From positions 654-64,653 of the forward strand of contig DGVD01000009.1 of assembly GCA_002395835.1 (NCBI GenBank): a DNA stretch of 64,000 bases, written 5' to 3'. Below the pieces are notes generated by a model. It saw only the letters and a list, made by a program, of their open reading frames with translations, had not been told where the DNA came from and did no database searches. Positions within the stretch are counted from its first letter, which is position 1; each line of letters starts with the position of its first letter. The DNA is from Bacteroidales bacterium UBA4293. Its GTDB lineage: Bacteria; Bacteroidota; Bacteroidia; Bacteroidales; Bacteroidaceae. The position numbers were made by a program, and so were the translations under genes. Shown here one piece after another: positions 8,639 through 17,735 of the stretch.

Positions 8639-10891
8639 ATGAAAGGCAATTCATTCTATAAAACGCTACTTCTCGTTAGTTGGTTATGTTTCCCACTTTA
8701 CATCTCAGCTCAGGAAGAAGTGTCAGATTCGGTTTCTACCGATAGAAGGAGTAATCAGAATGTGATGCTGAATGCTTCTTCCTCTTCTCAACCTCGCGTT
8801 ATTTCGTTGGGAATTCCACAATGGGGAACCGCTATCGTTGATGATGGATTGCCTACATCTTTTTACATGGATTATTTCCCGGGTTTCTGGTCTTGGAGGA
8901 ACGGCTTGGGTACCAAATCCATGACCCTAACACGTCTGGATGAATCTGCCATCATGCTGGGTAATTCCGGCTTTTTCGCTATGACTACCTCCAAGGCTGG
9001 TGCCGAGAAACTGGAAGGTGCTGTGAATTATAGCATAGATATCTATGGCCGAAATCAGATTGAAGCCGATATAGCTTCTCCTCTTGGAAAGGGATGGGGC
9101 ATCAACCTGAACATCTATCAGGATTTGAATAGAGGTTCCAATCATTTGGATTTATCATATTTCCAAGAGCATATTCAGCATTATAAATTAGGTGTCTCTA
9201 AGAAATTTGATGAGAATAGAGGTAATTTCTTCTTCTCTTATCTTTACATGAAGACCCTTAGCTTGAGCGATCCTTACGGGCCTTTTATCTTTGTGGGTGA
9301 TGGTAGTGTAAAGGAATTCGAGGATTTTAAATTAGGTAAGGATCAGTATTTGCCTTCTACTGCCACGTTTGATTATGTGGACTTGAAGACAGGAGAGAAG
9401 AAAACTCGTAGGTTTGTCAATGACGCTGGTACACCTATACATGTGGTTACGGCTGGTCTAAACTATTTATTCAAAAATGGTACTGTGTTGGATATCAATA
9501 CCAGGTTGAGACTAGGAAACACCAACTTGACCGAATCCTATTTAAGTTCTATCTCAAAAGTAGGTTCTATAGATGGGTATACTTATGCAGGAGGAACTCC
9601 TTACGAGGGCAATGTACAGACTCGTTACATGCTTTACTATGAGGATCACTGTTATGAGTGGTTGACTACTGCTCAACTGAAAGGTCGGTGGAAGAAACAT
9701 CAGTGGATGGGAGGCTTGAACCTTTGGTTTGTGGATACCACAAACGATATCCATACCATCAATTTTGCTTATGAAGCAAAAAAGGATCCACTTTCTCTTT
9801 TATATAATGGAGATATGTATTATGTGCATAATACAGGTGCTCAATATGTAGATGGAAACCAGAGTAAAATAGCTTTGTTCGGACAAGACCAATGGGTTCC
9901 CAATTCTAGATTTACACTTCGCCTAGGACTTCGAATGGAATATAGTGGTATTCGTGGGGATGGAGCTTTTAATGCGGAAGGAATGGATAATAACACTCGT
10001 CAGGCTAATTGGAGTTTGAAATCACCTGGTGTTCAATTAAACCCAATCAAGAAGGACATGTTTAATGGGGCTGCCTCATTGGTGGCATATTATAAGATTA
10101 CTCCGGAGTTCGGATTGGAAATGAATGCTATAGCCACGAAGCGTCATACAGAACTTTGGCAATACGGTCAGCAGGATTTACCAAATGATGTTGCCAAAAA
10201 CGATTATCTCCTTCGTGGGGGTATAAATTATAAGAATAGTTGGATTGATTTGCAATCTTTGCTGACCTATATCCGTCAGGACAATAATTTTACCTCTGCC
10301 ATGTGGACACATCAGCTTGAAAAAGCTGCTGGAGGATATCCTGCTGGCTATAATGAAAGTGTCTATATAGGTTCGCTTTATAGTATGGATGCTGTAGGAT
10401 GGACCACAGATGTGGTATTGACTCCCTTTAAAGGCTTTGCTTTTCATGGTCTGTTTACCTTCCGTTCTCCCAAATATAGAGACTATAGTTTTAAGCCAAC
10501 TTTCAGTGATGGTTATTCTGAGACTTTTGATTTTTCTGGAAAGAGAATCACTTCTTCTTCAAGTGTGGAAATAGAACTGGAACCCTCCTATAAATGGGAT
10601 AAATGGCGTTTATGGCTGAGTGCCCGGTATTATAGTAAGCAGTACGTGAATATAACTAACTCCTTATTCTTTAATCCTCGATGGGAAACATTTGGAGGTG
10701 TTGATTTTGCCTGGAAGAAAAATATCAGCTTTTCTATTAATGTCATTAATTTCTTGAATCAAACAGGTGCCAGTGCCGGCATACAGGCTGCTTCTCTTGC
10801 TACAGATGGCTCTGCATTCAAGAATTATTTAACTTCTGGAACGTTTATCCGTCCATTTACTGTGGAGTTCTCTACTTCACTGACTCTATAG
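8639..10891 (+). CDS. TonB-dependent outer-membrane receptor
   Basis: This 750-residue outer-membrane protein has a signal peptide (cleavage near residue 25, LYISAQ). A plug-like region at about 50-150 (IPQWGTAIVDDGLP, then SFYMDYFPGFWSWRNG) precedes a long series of amphipathic beta strands typical of a 22-strand barrel. It ends FTVEFSTSLTL. The usual CarboxypepD_reg-like N-terminal domain and SusC signature are absent, no SusD gene follows, and I see no clear TonB box. It lies in an operon with GH43, which suggests uptake of a small sugar product or cognate ligand. The family call is firm; the ligand is unknown. Confidence 0.8.
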   Translation: MKGNSFYKTLLLVSWLCFPLYISAQEEVSDSVSTDRRSNQNVMLNASSSSQPRVISLGIPQWGTAIVDDGLPTSFYMDYFPGFWSWRNGLGTKSMTLTRLDESAIMLGNSGFFAMTTSKAGAEKLEGAVNYSIDIYGRNQIEADIASPLGKGWGINLNIYQDLNRGSNHLDLSYFQEHIQHYKLGVSKKFDENRGNFFFSYLYMKTLSLSDPYGPFIFVGDGSVKEFEDFKLGKDQYLPSTATFDYVDLKTGEKKTRRFVNDAGTPIHVVTAGLNYLFKNGTVLDINTRLRLGNTNLTESYLSSISKVGSIDGYTYAGGTPYEGNVQTRYMLYYEDHCYEWLTTAQLKGRWKKHQWMGGLNLWFVDTTNDIHTINFAYEAKKDPLSLLYNGDMYYVHNTGAQYVDGNQSKIALFGQDQWVPNSRFTLRLGLRMEYSGIRGDGAFNAEGMDNNTRQANWSLKSPGVQLNPIKKDMFNGAASLVAYYKITPEFGLEMNAIATKRHTELWQYGQQDLPNDVAKNDYLLRGGINYKNSWIDLQSLLTYIRQDNNFTSAMWTHQLEKAAGGYPAGYNESVYIGSLYSMDAVGWTTDVVLTPFKGFAFHGLFTFRSPKYRDYSFKPTFSDGYSETFDFSGKRITSSSSVEIELEPSYKWDKWRLWLSARYYSKQYVNITNSLFFNPRWETFGGVDFAWKKNISFSINVINFLNQTGASAGIQAASLATDGSAFKNYLTSGTFIRPFTVEFSTSLTL

Positions 10892-11001
10892 GCCTATTAA
10901 AGGAATAAAATCTTCAACTTTCTTATCGGAAAGAAACCAATTCCCGAATTTTCAGCATAACCAACCGAAAAAAATGAAATGGTTTATAATGCTGAATACA
11001 G

Positions 11002-11009
11002 TATTTTTG
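11002..11009 (+). promoter_or_regulatory. -7 box of the aldo/keto reductase operon
   Basis: TATTTTTG is a perfect TAnnTTTG element, 25 bases before ATG 11034. It lies inside a longer in-frame extension from 10974, which rules that upstream start out. Confidence 0.65.
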
Positions 11010-11033
11010 CATCAATTAAAATTGATTATTAGT

Positions 11034-12032
11034 ATGAAGAAAATTGAATTAGGAAAATCAGGATTACAAGTGTCTGCTGTAGGTTTGGGATGTATGGGAT
11101 TGAGCCATGCCTATGGTGAAGCTATGAATTTGAAGGAAATTGAAGACGTTATAATGAAAGCCATCGATTTGGGATATACCTTTTTCGATACGGCAGAGGT
11201 ATATGGAACCGAATCAGATCCTCATCATAATGAACGAATGCTAGGTGAAATTATGGGTTCTATACGAGATAAGATAGTATTGGCTACTAAAGGAGGCATT
11301 CGTTTTGGTGATAATGATTCCGAAAGTGCTACTCATCCTTTAATAACTGATGCAAGTCCTGCCTCTCTTCGTTATTCACTAGAAGGCTCTTTGCGCAGAT
11401 TGAAGACCGATCACATCGATCTTTATTATCAGCATCGTATAGACCCGAAGGTTGAACCGGAAGAAGTGGCCGAAGTTATGGCTGAATTCATAAAAGAGGG
11501 TAAGATTCTCTCTTGGGGTATTTCAGAAGCTAATGAGGATTATTTGCGAAGGGCTCATGCTGTTTGCCCTGTAGCTGCTATACAAAATCGTTATTCCATG
11601 TTGGCCCGTTGGCATGAGAGTCTTTTTCCGGTAGTTAAGGAATTAGGTGTTGGTTTCGTAGCATTTTCTCCTATGGCCAATGGATTACTGAGTGGTTGTT
11701 ATAATGCACAGTCGCAGTTTGATTTGAAAACAGATTTCCGTGCATTTATGCCGCAATACAGTAAAGAAAGCTTTGAAAAGAATCAATCCTTATTTAATCT
11801 GGTGAATCATTTGGCTGTTCAGTATGGTGCCACTCCAGCACAAATATCTTTAGCTTGGATGATTAATAAGGGTATTATTCCTATACCTGGCACTCGTAAG
11901 ATAGCTCGCCTTGAGGAGAATGCGGGAAGTGCTAATATAGAGATGACTGCAGATGAACTGAAACGTATAGATACAGCTCTCGATGGTATTGAGATGAGCG
12001 AGGTGTTTGGTGGTTCTAAGATTATTAAATAA
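11034..12032 (+). CDS. Aldo/keto reductase
   Basis: This 332-residue cytoplasmic NADPH-dependent (alpha/beta)8-barrel oxidoreductase acts on aldehydes or ketones. The complete tetrad is visible: Asp52 and Tyr57 in FDTAEVYG, Lys86 in LATKGG and His134 in YYQHRID. The N-terminal LGKSGLQVSAVGLGCMGLSH is typical of AKR proteins resembling YakC/AKR13. IPIPGTRKIARLEEN near the C terminus matches the NADP-binding loop. The start at 11034 follows a promoter box. The carboxylesterase starts 15 bases after the stop, so the two form an operon. The physiological substrate is unknown. Confidence 0.92.
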   Translation: MKKIELGKSGLQVSAVGLGCMGLSHAYGEAMNLKEIEDVIMKAIDLGYTFFDTAEVYGTESDPHHNERMLGEIMGSIRDKIVLATKGGIRFGDNDSESATHPLITDASPASLRYSLEGSLRRLKTDHIDLYYQHRIDPKVEPEEVAEVMAEFIKEGKILSWGISEANEDYLRRAHAVCPVAAIQNRYSMLARWHESLFPVVKELGVGFVAFSPMANGLLSGCYNAQSQFDLKTDFRAFMPQYSKESFEKNQSLFNLVNHLAVQYGATPAQISLAWMINKGIIPIPGTRKIARLEENAGSANIEMTADELKRIDTALDGIEMSEVFGGSKIIK

Positions 12033-12047
12033 TTAAATGTTTTTGGG

Positions 12048-13631
12048 ATGAGAAATATGTGGTATTTATTAGTGATGTTTGTCGCTCCTCCGTTGGCTTC
12101 TGCACAAAATACACAGGTAAAGCTCACTAGTGGACTAGCAGAAGGTCAGTTTAATAATGGTATATATGTATATAAAGGTATACCTTATGCTAAAGCTGAG
12201 CGTTTCATGGCTCCTCAAGCCCCTGATGAGTGGCAAGGAGTGAAGCATTTTGATGATTATGGTCAGATGAGTTATCAAGCATTTATGGGATTTGGTCAGG
12301 CACAAAGTAATATGGGAGATGACTGTCAGAATCTGAACGTTTGGACTCCTGCCATTAACGATGGAGGGAAACGTCCTGTGATGTTGTGGCTTCATGGTGG
12401 TGGTTTCCAGAGTGGTTCTTCTTCTGATGTGACTACTGATGGAGAGAATCTTAGCAAAAGAGGTGATGTGGTAGTTGTTTCCATTAATCACCGCTTGAAT
12501 ATCATCGGTCATTTGGATCTTTCTGATTATGGTGAAAAGTACAAGTACTCTGGAAACGTGGGTGTTCTTGATATTATAGCAGCCCTGAAATGGGTAAAAC
12601 AGAACATAGCTGTTTTTGGTGGGGATGCAAATAATATAACACTTTTCGGTGAGTCGGGTGGTGGCGCAAAAATCATTGTGCTCAATGCAGCACCTTCTGC
12701 ACAAGGCCTTTATCAAAAAGGAATCATCGAGAGTGGAGCGGTAGAGAGTTTAGGAATGAAAGTTACGGAGAAGTCTATTGCTAAACAGGTTACTGAAACT
12801 TTGTTGGCCAAGTTGAATATCCCTGCTGATGAGGTTGACAAATTGCAGACACTTCCATACCAGCAACTGAATCGTGCTGGTGATGAATCCTTAAGAGAGG
12901 TTGGTACTCGTTTGGGGTTAAAGGATGGTTTTAATAATCCAGGCAATATGTCTTGGGCTCCTGTGGTGGATGGTGATTTCCTTCCTCAGCAACCCGATGC
13001 ATCACAGAAACTTTCTCGCAATGTCTCTTTGATTGTAGGCACTAACTTGACAGAGATGAATTCTATGGCGATGATGTTTGATCCTAATTTCCAGACTAGC
13101 AATAAGAGCACGTGGAGTAATGAGGAGAAACAAGAGCGTCTGCGTGAGCGTTTTGGAAATCATACCGATGCTGTAGTGACTGCATTTCACAAGGCATATC
13201 CTGATAGAGATGCTATAGATGCTCTTTATGTGGATAGCTGGATACGAAGTAACTCTTTACGCTATATGGCTTTACGCGTAGCTGAAGGTGCACCTGTATA
13301 TAGTTATATGTTTGCATTTGATAATCCTCAAAATCCATTACTAATGGCTCCGCACACAGCAGAAATAGCTTATGTATTTAATAATCTAGGACGTAATCCA
13401 ATGCTTGGAGGTCAGGTAACAGAGGAAGCAAAACGTCTTTCCAACGCCATGAGCGATGCTTGGATTAATTTTGCCCGCACTGGAAATCCCAGCACTTCTA
13501 GTCTTCAGTGGCCTGCTTTCACAGAGAACAATCGTGCTACAATGGTGTTTGGAAAAGATTCAAAGGTACGGGTGGGTTTTGACGATGATTTGATGAAACA
13601 ATTAGTACCTGATTACGATTTTATGAAATAA
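12048..13631 (+). CDS. Exported carboxylesterase, type B
   Basis: This 527-residue alpha/beta hydrolase has a cleavable signal peptide (MRNMWYLLVMFVAPPLASAQ). The oxyanion-hole motif is LHGGGF (about 115-120), with nucleophile Ser203 in GESGGG and catalytic His in MAPHTAEIAYVF near the C terminus. It differs from the lipoprotein paralogue at 2764 by using GESGG and a longer middle region. Transcription probably comes from the aldo/keto reductase promoter. It is expected to deacylate small or sugar-linked esters in the periplasm. para-Nitrobenzyl-esterase-like names are often given to this family but the substrate here is not known. Confidence 0.88.
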   Translation: MRNMWYLLVMFVAPPLASAQNTQVKLTSGLAEGQFNNGIYVYKGIPYAKAERFMAPQAPDEWQGVKHFDDYGQMSYQAFMGFGQAQSNMGDDCQNLNVWTPAINDGGKRPVMLWLHGGGFQSGSSSDVTTDGENLSKRGDVVVVSINHRLNIIGHLDLSDYGEKYKYSGNVGVLDIIAALKWVKQNIAVFGGDANNITLFGESGGGAKIIVLNAAPSAQGLYQKGIIESGAVESLGMKVTEKSIAKQVTETLLAKLNIPADEVDKLQTLPYQQLNRAGDESLREVGTRLGLKDGFNNPGNMSWAPVVDGDFLPQQPDASQKLSRNVSLIVGTNLTEMNSMAMMFDPNFQTSNKSTWSNEEKQERLRERFGNHTDAVVTAFHKAYPDRDAIDALYVDSWIRSNSLRYMALRVAEGAPVYSYMFAFDNPQNPLLMAPHTAEIAYVFNNLGRNPMLGGQVTEEAKRLSNAMSDAWINFARTGNPSTSSLQWPAFTENNRATMVFGKDSKVRVGFDDDLMKQLVPDYDFMK

Positions 13632-13703
13632 ATTAGATGTTTTTAATGAAAAAATCATCATTCAAAGCGAATAAAGTGTTATGGTTCATTACTAAATAAA
13701 CTA

Positions 13704-13711
13704 TATCTTTG
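13704..13711 (+). promoter_or_regulatory. -7 box of the NTF2-like gene
   Basis: TATCTTTG, 24 bases before ATG 13736. It rules out the in-frame upstream start at 13709, which is inside the box. Confidence 0.6.
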
Positions 13712-13735
13712 CAACAAATAAAAATAAATTTAGTC

Positions 13736-14239
13736 ATGAAAAATAGTTTGTTTAAATCACTGCTTGTTGCAGTTATGATGTTAGTAGCCGTTGCTACTCC
13801 GGGTTATGCTCAGTTCCAGAATTTTGAGAATAAGGCTCATACACCTGAGGCTCAACCATTCGCAGATCTTAGTCAGAAGATATGGGATTGTATGGCACAA
13901 AAGGATGCTACAACCCTGAAAGATATATTCCATCCTAATGCAATGTTTGTTCACATGGGTGGTTATTGGGGAACTGAACAAGAACTCACTACCATTGGTC
14001 AGGGTTTTATTTTCTACAAGCAAACCGATGTATATGGTGTGGATGTAAAAAAGATTAATGAAGACAACTGGGCTGTTTATAGTACCATCGTGCTAACTGC
14101 AGAGTTGGGTGGTAGAGATGTAATCACTCCATTCTTCGTAACACAAACCTTTACTCGCGAAAATGGTAAATGGTTGCTTACTTCTTTTGTCTTTACCACA
14201 AGAACAGGTGGACCTGGAGCAGATCGTGCCAATCATTAA
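13736..14239 (+). CDS. Exported NTF2-like (SnoaL/DUF4440) protein
   Basis: This 167-residue protein has a signal peptide cleaved near VAVATPGYAQ. The mature part is one NTF2-like cone: LSQKIWDCMAQKDATTLKDIFHPNAMFVHMGG (helices and first strand) and a C-terminal sheet with FFVTQTFTRENGKWLLTSFVFTT. Such proteins are small ligand-binding domains or polyketide-cyclase-like enzymes. No catalytic assignment can be made. It has its own promoter and ends at a strong terminator shared with the convergent MATE gene. Confidence 0.75.
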   Translation: MKNSLFKSLLVAVMMLVAVATPGYAQFQNFENKAHTPEAQPFADLSQKIWDCMAQKDATTLKDIFHPNAMFVHMGGYWGTEQELTTIGQGFIFYKQTDVYGVDVKKINEDNWAVYSTIVLTAELGGRDVITPFFVTQTFTRENGKWLLTSFVFTTRTGGPGADRANH

Positions 14240-14241
14240 TT

Positions 14242-14272
14242 AAAGAAGGGCTTCATTATGAAGCCCTTCTTT
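14242..14272. terminator. Bidirectional intrinsic terminator
   Basis: A 14-bp stem (AAAGAAGGGCTTCA with its complement) has a three-base loop and A/T tracts on both sides. It lies between convergent genes. Confidence 0.85.
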
Positions 14273-14275
14273 TGT

Positions 14276-15637
14276 TTATGATATGCTTGCCTTCCTGAGC
14301 GTTCGATGTACAAGAATAAAAAAGATAGGCATGAGTACTCCTATATTTACAATCCAACTTATAGGATAGCAGTACATGAGGAATCCCATTTCTGGTTTCA
14401 TAGGGAAAAAGAAGAACAACCATAACAGGCGTACCCCACATATAAATACGATGTTTATCCATGCAGGTATGACAGCATAACCCAATGACCTTAAAATGCC
14501 CGACATGATTTCATTAAAAGAGTGAATGCCATATATAGCTAATACAATTTGACTACGAATGACTGCCAGTCTGATTACCTCTGGGTCGGATGTGAAGACA
14601 GATGCCAGCTGCTGAGCGAAAAGAATAAAAATCCAACTGACAATTAGTGTTGTCCCAGGTCCGATTATCATGACATTCCGAATAATTCTCTTGCATCGGT
14701 CAATCTGTTTGGCTCCATAATTCTGGCTCATAAAAGAGGTTCCTGCTTGTCCGAATGCATTGCCAATGAAAAAGCAGAAATAGTCGAAGTTTAAGGAAAC
14801 GGTATTAGCTGCTACTGCTGCAGTTCCTAATGAGTTTATACCACCTTGAATCATCACATTGGAGAAATTAAAAATCATCCCTTGGATACCTGCAGGTATG
14901 CCTATATAAGCAATTCTTTTTAGAATGTCCCAATGTATTTTTAACTTGTGCATCTCTATCCGAAGTTCTGGACTTTCCTTTTTTAGCATGTAAAATAAGG
15001 AAAGGGAACTGATGATGGATGAAACTAATGTGGCTATAGCTACCCCCTCCACACTTAGATGGCATTTTACCACTAAGAACAAGTTTAGTACTGCATTGAT
15101 GATACCGGAGATTATTAAAACATAGAGTGGCCTTTTTGTGTCCCCTTTACTCCGTAAGATTGCCGATTCAAAATTGAACAGCATAATGAATGGCATGCCC
15201 AGAAAATAGATACGGAAATAGAGAACGGCTAAATCAAGGATGTCATCAGGTGTAGAGAGAAGTGATAATATAGGCCTGGCTATGAACCAACCCAGAATGC
15301 TCATGAATACACCGCAAATCAAGGAGAGGACTACTGTAGTATGAACTGCTTTGTTTGTGTTCTCTTTATCTTGTTGACCTATCAGTTGGGCTATGACTAC
15401 ATTGGCTCCTACAGACAGACCTACAAAGAGATTGAGCATCAAGTTGATGATGAACGTATTAGCACCTACAGCAGCCATGGCATCACTACTGGCAAAATGA
15501 CCCACGACAGCTATGTCCGTTGCGTTGAGTAATTGTTGGAATAAAGCACTTATGGCTACAGGCAAGGCAAACCAAACCATCTTAATGGCTATAGGTCCAT
15601 TAAGCATATCCAAGTGCGATGCTCCTTTTTTACTCAT
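14276..15637 (-). CDS. MATE-family efflux transporter
   Basis: This 453-residue membrane protein has twelve hydrophobic helices in two MatE halves. It exports drugs or metabolites in exchange for Na+ or H+. LNATDIAVVGHFASSDAMAAVGAN and FVGLSVGANVVIAQLIGQ are family hallmarks of helices 1-3, and the second half repeats the pattern with FIGNAFGQAGTSFMSQNYGA. It is close to the MATE protein at 42064 along its whole length, so the two are paralogues. Its promoter (TAAATTTG, complement of 15667-15674) lies 30 bases upstream. Confidence 0.9.
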   Translation of the reverse strand: MSKKGASHLDMLNGPIAIKMVWFALPVAISALFQQLLNATDIAVVGHFASSDAMAAVGANTFIINLMLNLFVGLSVGANVVIAQLIGQQDKENTNKAVHTTVVLSLICGVFMSILGWFIARPILSLLSTPDDILDLAVLYFRIYFLGMPFIMLFNFESAILRSKGDTKRPLYVLIISGIINAVLNLFLVVKCHLSVEGVAIATLVSSIISSLSLFYMLKKESPELRIEMHKLKIHWDILKRIAYIGIPAGIQGMIFNFSNVMIQGGINSLGTAAVAANTVSLNFDYFCFFIGNAFGQAGTSFMSQNYGAKQIDRCKRIIRNVMIIGPGTTLIVSWIFILFAQQLASVFTSDPEVIRLAVIRSQIVLAIYGIHSFNEIMSGILRSLGYAVIPAWINIVFICGVRLLWLFFFFPMKPEMGFLMYCYPISWIVNIGVLMPIFFILVHRTLRKASIS

Positions 15638-15666
15638 TTACTGGTTTATCATTTATTTTGCGGGTG

Positions 15667-15674
15667 CAAATTTA
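15667..15674 (-). promoter_or_regulatory. -7 box of the MATE gene
   Basis: The complement reads TAAATTTG, matching TAnnTTTG, 30 bases before the start codon. Confidence 0.6.
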
Positions 15675-15722
15675 GCTCTTTTTGGTTAAAAGTTGTTTTT
15701 AATTATCTTTTTCTTCAGAAAG

Positions 15723-15754
15723 TTTGTTGATTTCGCTTTTTTTTAATTTATTTG
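15723..15754 (+). promoter_or_regulatory. Probable promoter of the tandem esterase operon
   Basis: A perfect TTTG -33 element (15723-15726) lies 20 bp before TTTATTTG (15747-15754), which has one mismatch to TAnnTTTG. The leader to ATG 15823 is about 60 nt. Confidence 0.5.
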
Positions 15755-15822
15755 CAGTCGGCAAACGAAAGTAATCGAAATAAAAAGAAAAACCCAACAA
15801 AATAAATCTAAAACTAAAAGTC

Positions 15823-16650
15823 ATGAAACAATTTTTATTTCTAGTAACACTTCTGCTTGGTTTGGTATCTTTGCAGGTAAATGCTCAGGAGATTAAGGAG
15901 CAGGATCCTACTAAGCACACCCCTCGTGTTTTTCCTATGCCAGTTAAACACTTGTATTTCCACAGTGAGATTTTGGGTGTAGACAAGAATTTCTCCGTTA
16001 TCCTTCCTCGCAGTTACGATAAAGAGCCAGATCGTAAATATCCAGTTCTTTATTTACTCCATGGTGGTGGTGAGAACGATTGGGAATGGGCTAACATCCC
16101 AGTGTCTATGCTTTGTGAGGCTGTTTCTAAAATGACAGGTGATGGGTCTTGTGCAGAAATGATTATCGTTCAACCCAATGCAACTGAATACAAGGGAGGT
16201 TATAACAACCGTGACGACTGGAAATATCAGGATTATTTCTTTAATGAGTTGATGCCAGCTATCGAAAAGAATTTCCGTACCATCAATGGTAAGGGTCATC
16301 GTGCTATCGGTGGACTTTCCATGGGTGCTGGAGGTACCTATCAATATGCACTTACTCGTCCAGAATTATTCTGTGCTGCCTATGCCATCAGTGGACATAG
16401 TTCTATCGACGTTACCACTCTTTCTCCTGAAGAACAGGAAAAAGTAAAGACTGTGGCATGGACTATCGACTGTGGTGGTCAGGATATAGCTTTTGACAAT
16501 GTCGTTAAGACCTATCAGCAGATGAAAAAGATAGGAATGAACTGCCAGTTCCGTTCAGAGTATGGTGTTCATGCCACATTCTACTGGTATGATGGTCTTT
16601 GCAAGATGCAGACATTCTTTACTCGTCATTTTTCCGACCAGTGTAAATAA
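15823..16650 (+). CDS. Exported esterase of the PF00756 family (feruloyl/acetyl-xylan esterase-like), copy 1
   Basis: This 275-residue alpha/beta hydrolase has a signal peptide (cleavage near VNAQ, residue 22). A core at about 40-265 resembles the esterase domain of xylanase-linked feruloyl esterases. Nucleophile Ser166 sits in GLSMG, the oxyanion region is LLHGGGENDWEW, and His250 lies in GVHATFYWY. Asp221 or Asp216 is the probable acid. It likely cleaves ester side chains from hemicellulose in the periplasm or outside; the substrate is inferred from family. A close second copy follows 41 bases downstream in the same operon. Confidence 0.85.
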   Translation: MKQFLFLVTLLLGLVSLQVNAQEIKEQDPTKHTPRVFPMPVKHLYFHSEILGVDKNFSVILPRSYDKEPDRKYPVLYLLHGGGENDWEWANIPVSMLCEAVSKMTGDGSCAEMIIVQPNATEYKGGYNNRDDWKYQDYFFNELMPAIEKNFRTINGKGHRAIGGLSMGAGGTYQYALTRPELFCAAYAISGHSSIDVTTLSPEEQEKVKTVAWTIDCGGQDIAFDNVVKTYQQMKKIGMNCQFRSEYGVHATFYWYDGLCKMQTFFTRHFSDQCK

Positions 16651-16691
16651 AGAAATCAAAAACAATCAATCTATAATAACTTTTTAAATTT

Positions 16692-17597
16692 ATGATCATG
16701 AAAAAGTTTTTTGCAATTGCAACCCTTCTATTCAGTTGTTTTACTTTACAGGTAAATGCACAGGATTATACGGAGCAGGATCCAGCTAAGCACACTCCAC
16801 GTGTATTTCCTATGCCAGTTAAGCACTTGACTATGAAGAGCGAGATTTTGGGTGTAGAGAAGAACTTCTCTGTATTCTTGCCTAAGAGCTATGAAAAGGA
16901 ACCAAACCGTAAGTATCCAGTTCTTTATCTGCTACACGGTCATGGTGAAAATGATTGGGAATGGGCAAATATCCCTGTTTCTATGATTAATGAGCGTATC
17001 TCCCAGGTAACAGCTGATGGTTCTGCAGCTGAGATGATTATCGTTCAGCCGAATGCTACCGAACATCAGTCTGGTTATTTCAATAAAGAAGGATGGATGT
17101 ATGAGGATTATTTCTTCAAAGAGTTGATTCCTCTGATTGAAAAGAATTTCCGTGCTATTCCTGATAAGGGACATCGTGCTATTGCTGGTCTTTCCATGGG
17201 TGGTGGTGGCTCATTCTATTATGGTTGTCGTCATCCTGAAATGTTCAGTAGTGTATATGCCATCAGTGCTGCTGTAGGTAGCTTTGCTTCACCTAATGCT
17301 AGACCACAGCGTATGGCAGGTGGTGTAAGTCAGAACATATTCCAGGCTAATGTGGATTTGGAGAATGTTCCAGAAGACCAACTGGCAAAAATGAAGACTG
17401 TAGCTTGGACTTTGGATTGTGGTGATGATGATTTCCTTTTTGCAGGAAATGTGCAGACCTATCAGCAAATGAAGAAATTGGGTATGAACATACAGTTCCG
17501 TACTCGTGAAGGTGTACATGCTACCTATTATTGGTATGAGGCATTAGGTTACGCGTTACGTTACGCTACCCGTCATTTCTCTGATCAGTGCAAATAA
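16692..17597 (+). CDS. Exported esterase of the PF00756 family, copy 2
   Basis: This 301-residue paralogue of the gene before it is near-identical over long N-terminal stretches (KHTPRVFPMPVKHL; RKYPVLYLLHG; GENDWEWANIPVSM). The signal peptide ends near VNAQ. Nucleophile Ser168 is in GLSMG and the catalytic His is in GVHATYYWY. It differs mainly by about 25 extra residues after the Ser-containing region (about 190-225), next to the expected active-site entrance, so substrate range may differ. Either ATG 16692 or 16698 can serve as the start. It ends before a terminator at 17621. Confidence 0.85.
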   Translation: MIMKKFFAIATLLFSCFTLQVNAQDYTEQDPAKHTPRVFPMPVKHLTMKSEILGVEKNFSVFLPKSYEKEPNRKYPVLYLLHGHGENDWEWANIPVSMINERISQVTADGSAAEMIIVQPNATEHQSGYFNKEGWMYEDYFFKELIPLIEKNFRAIPDKGHRAIAGLSMGGGGSFYYGCRHPEMFSSVYAISAAVGSFASPNARPQRMAGGVSQNIFQANVDLENVPEDQLAKMKTVAWTLDCGDDDFLFAGNVQTYQQMKKLGMNIQFRTREGVHATYYWYEALGYALRYATRHFSDQCK

Positions 17598-17620
17598 GTT
17601 GACTCTTTCATTCAGATAGA

Positions 17621-17652
17621 GGAGGGCATATCCCTATGGGGTATGTCCTCCT
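17621..17652 (+). terminator. Terminator of the esterase operon
   Basis: GGAGGGCATATCCC pairs with GGGGTATGTCCTCC through a four-base loop (two G-T pairs) and is followed by a T-rich stretch. Confidence 0.75.
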
Positions 17653-17677
17653 TTGCTTTATATTTTTTATTCTCAAA

Positions 17678-17709
17678 TTTGCGATTGTCAAGGTCATTTT
17701 ATATATTTG
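17678..17709 (+). promoter_or_regulatory. Promoter of the CPBP protease gene
   Basis: TTTG (17678-17681) and TATATTTG (17702-17709) are 20 bp apart. Because the box lies within an in-frame extension from 17643, ATG 17736 is chosen as the start. Confidence 0.75.
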
Positions 17710-17735
17710 CAATCAAAAATTTAAAGAAAATCAAT

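Noticed and set aside
12135..12716. A 193-codon minus-strand frame
   Set aside because: Antisense to the type-B carboxylesterase. Its composition is that of a shadow frame.
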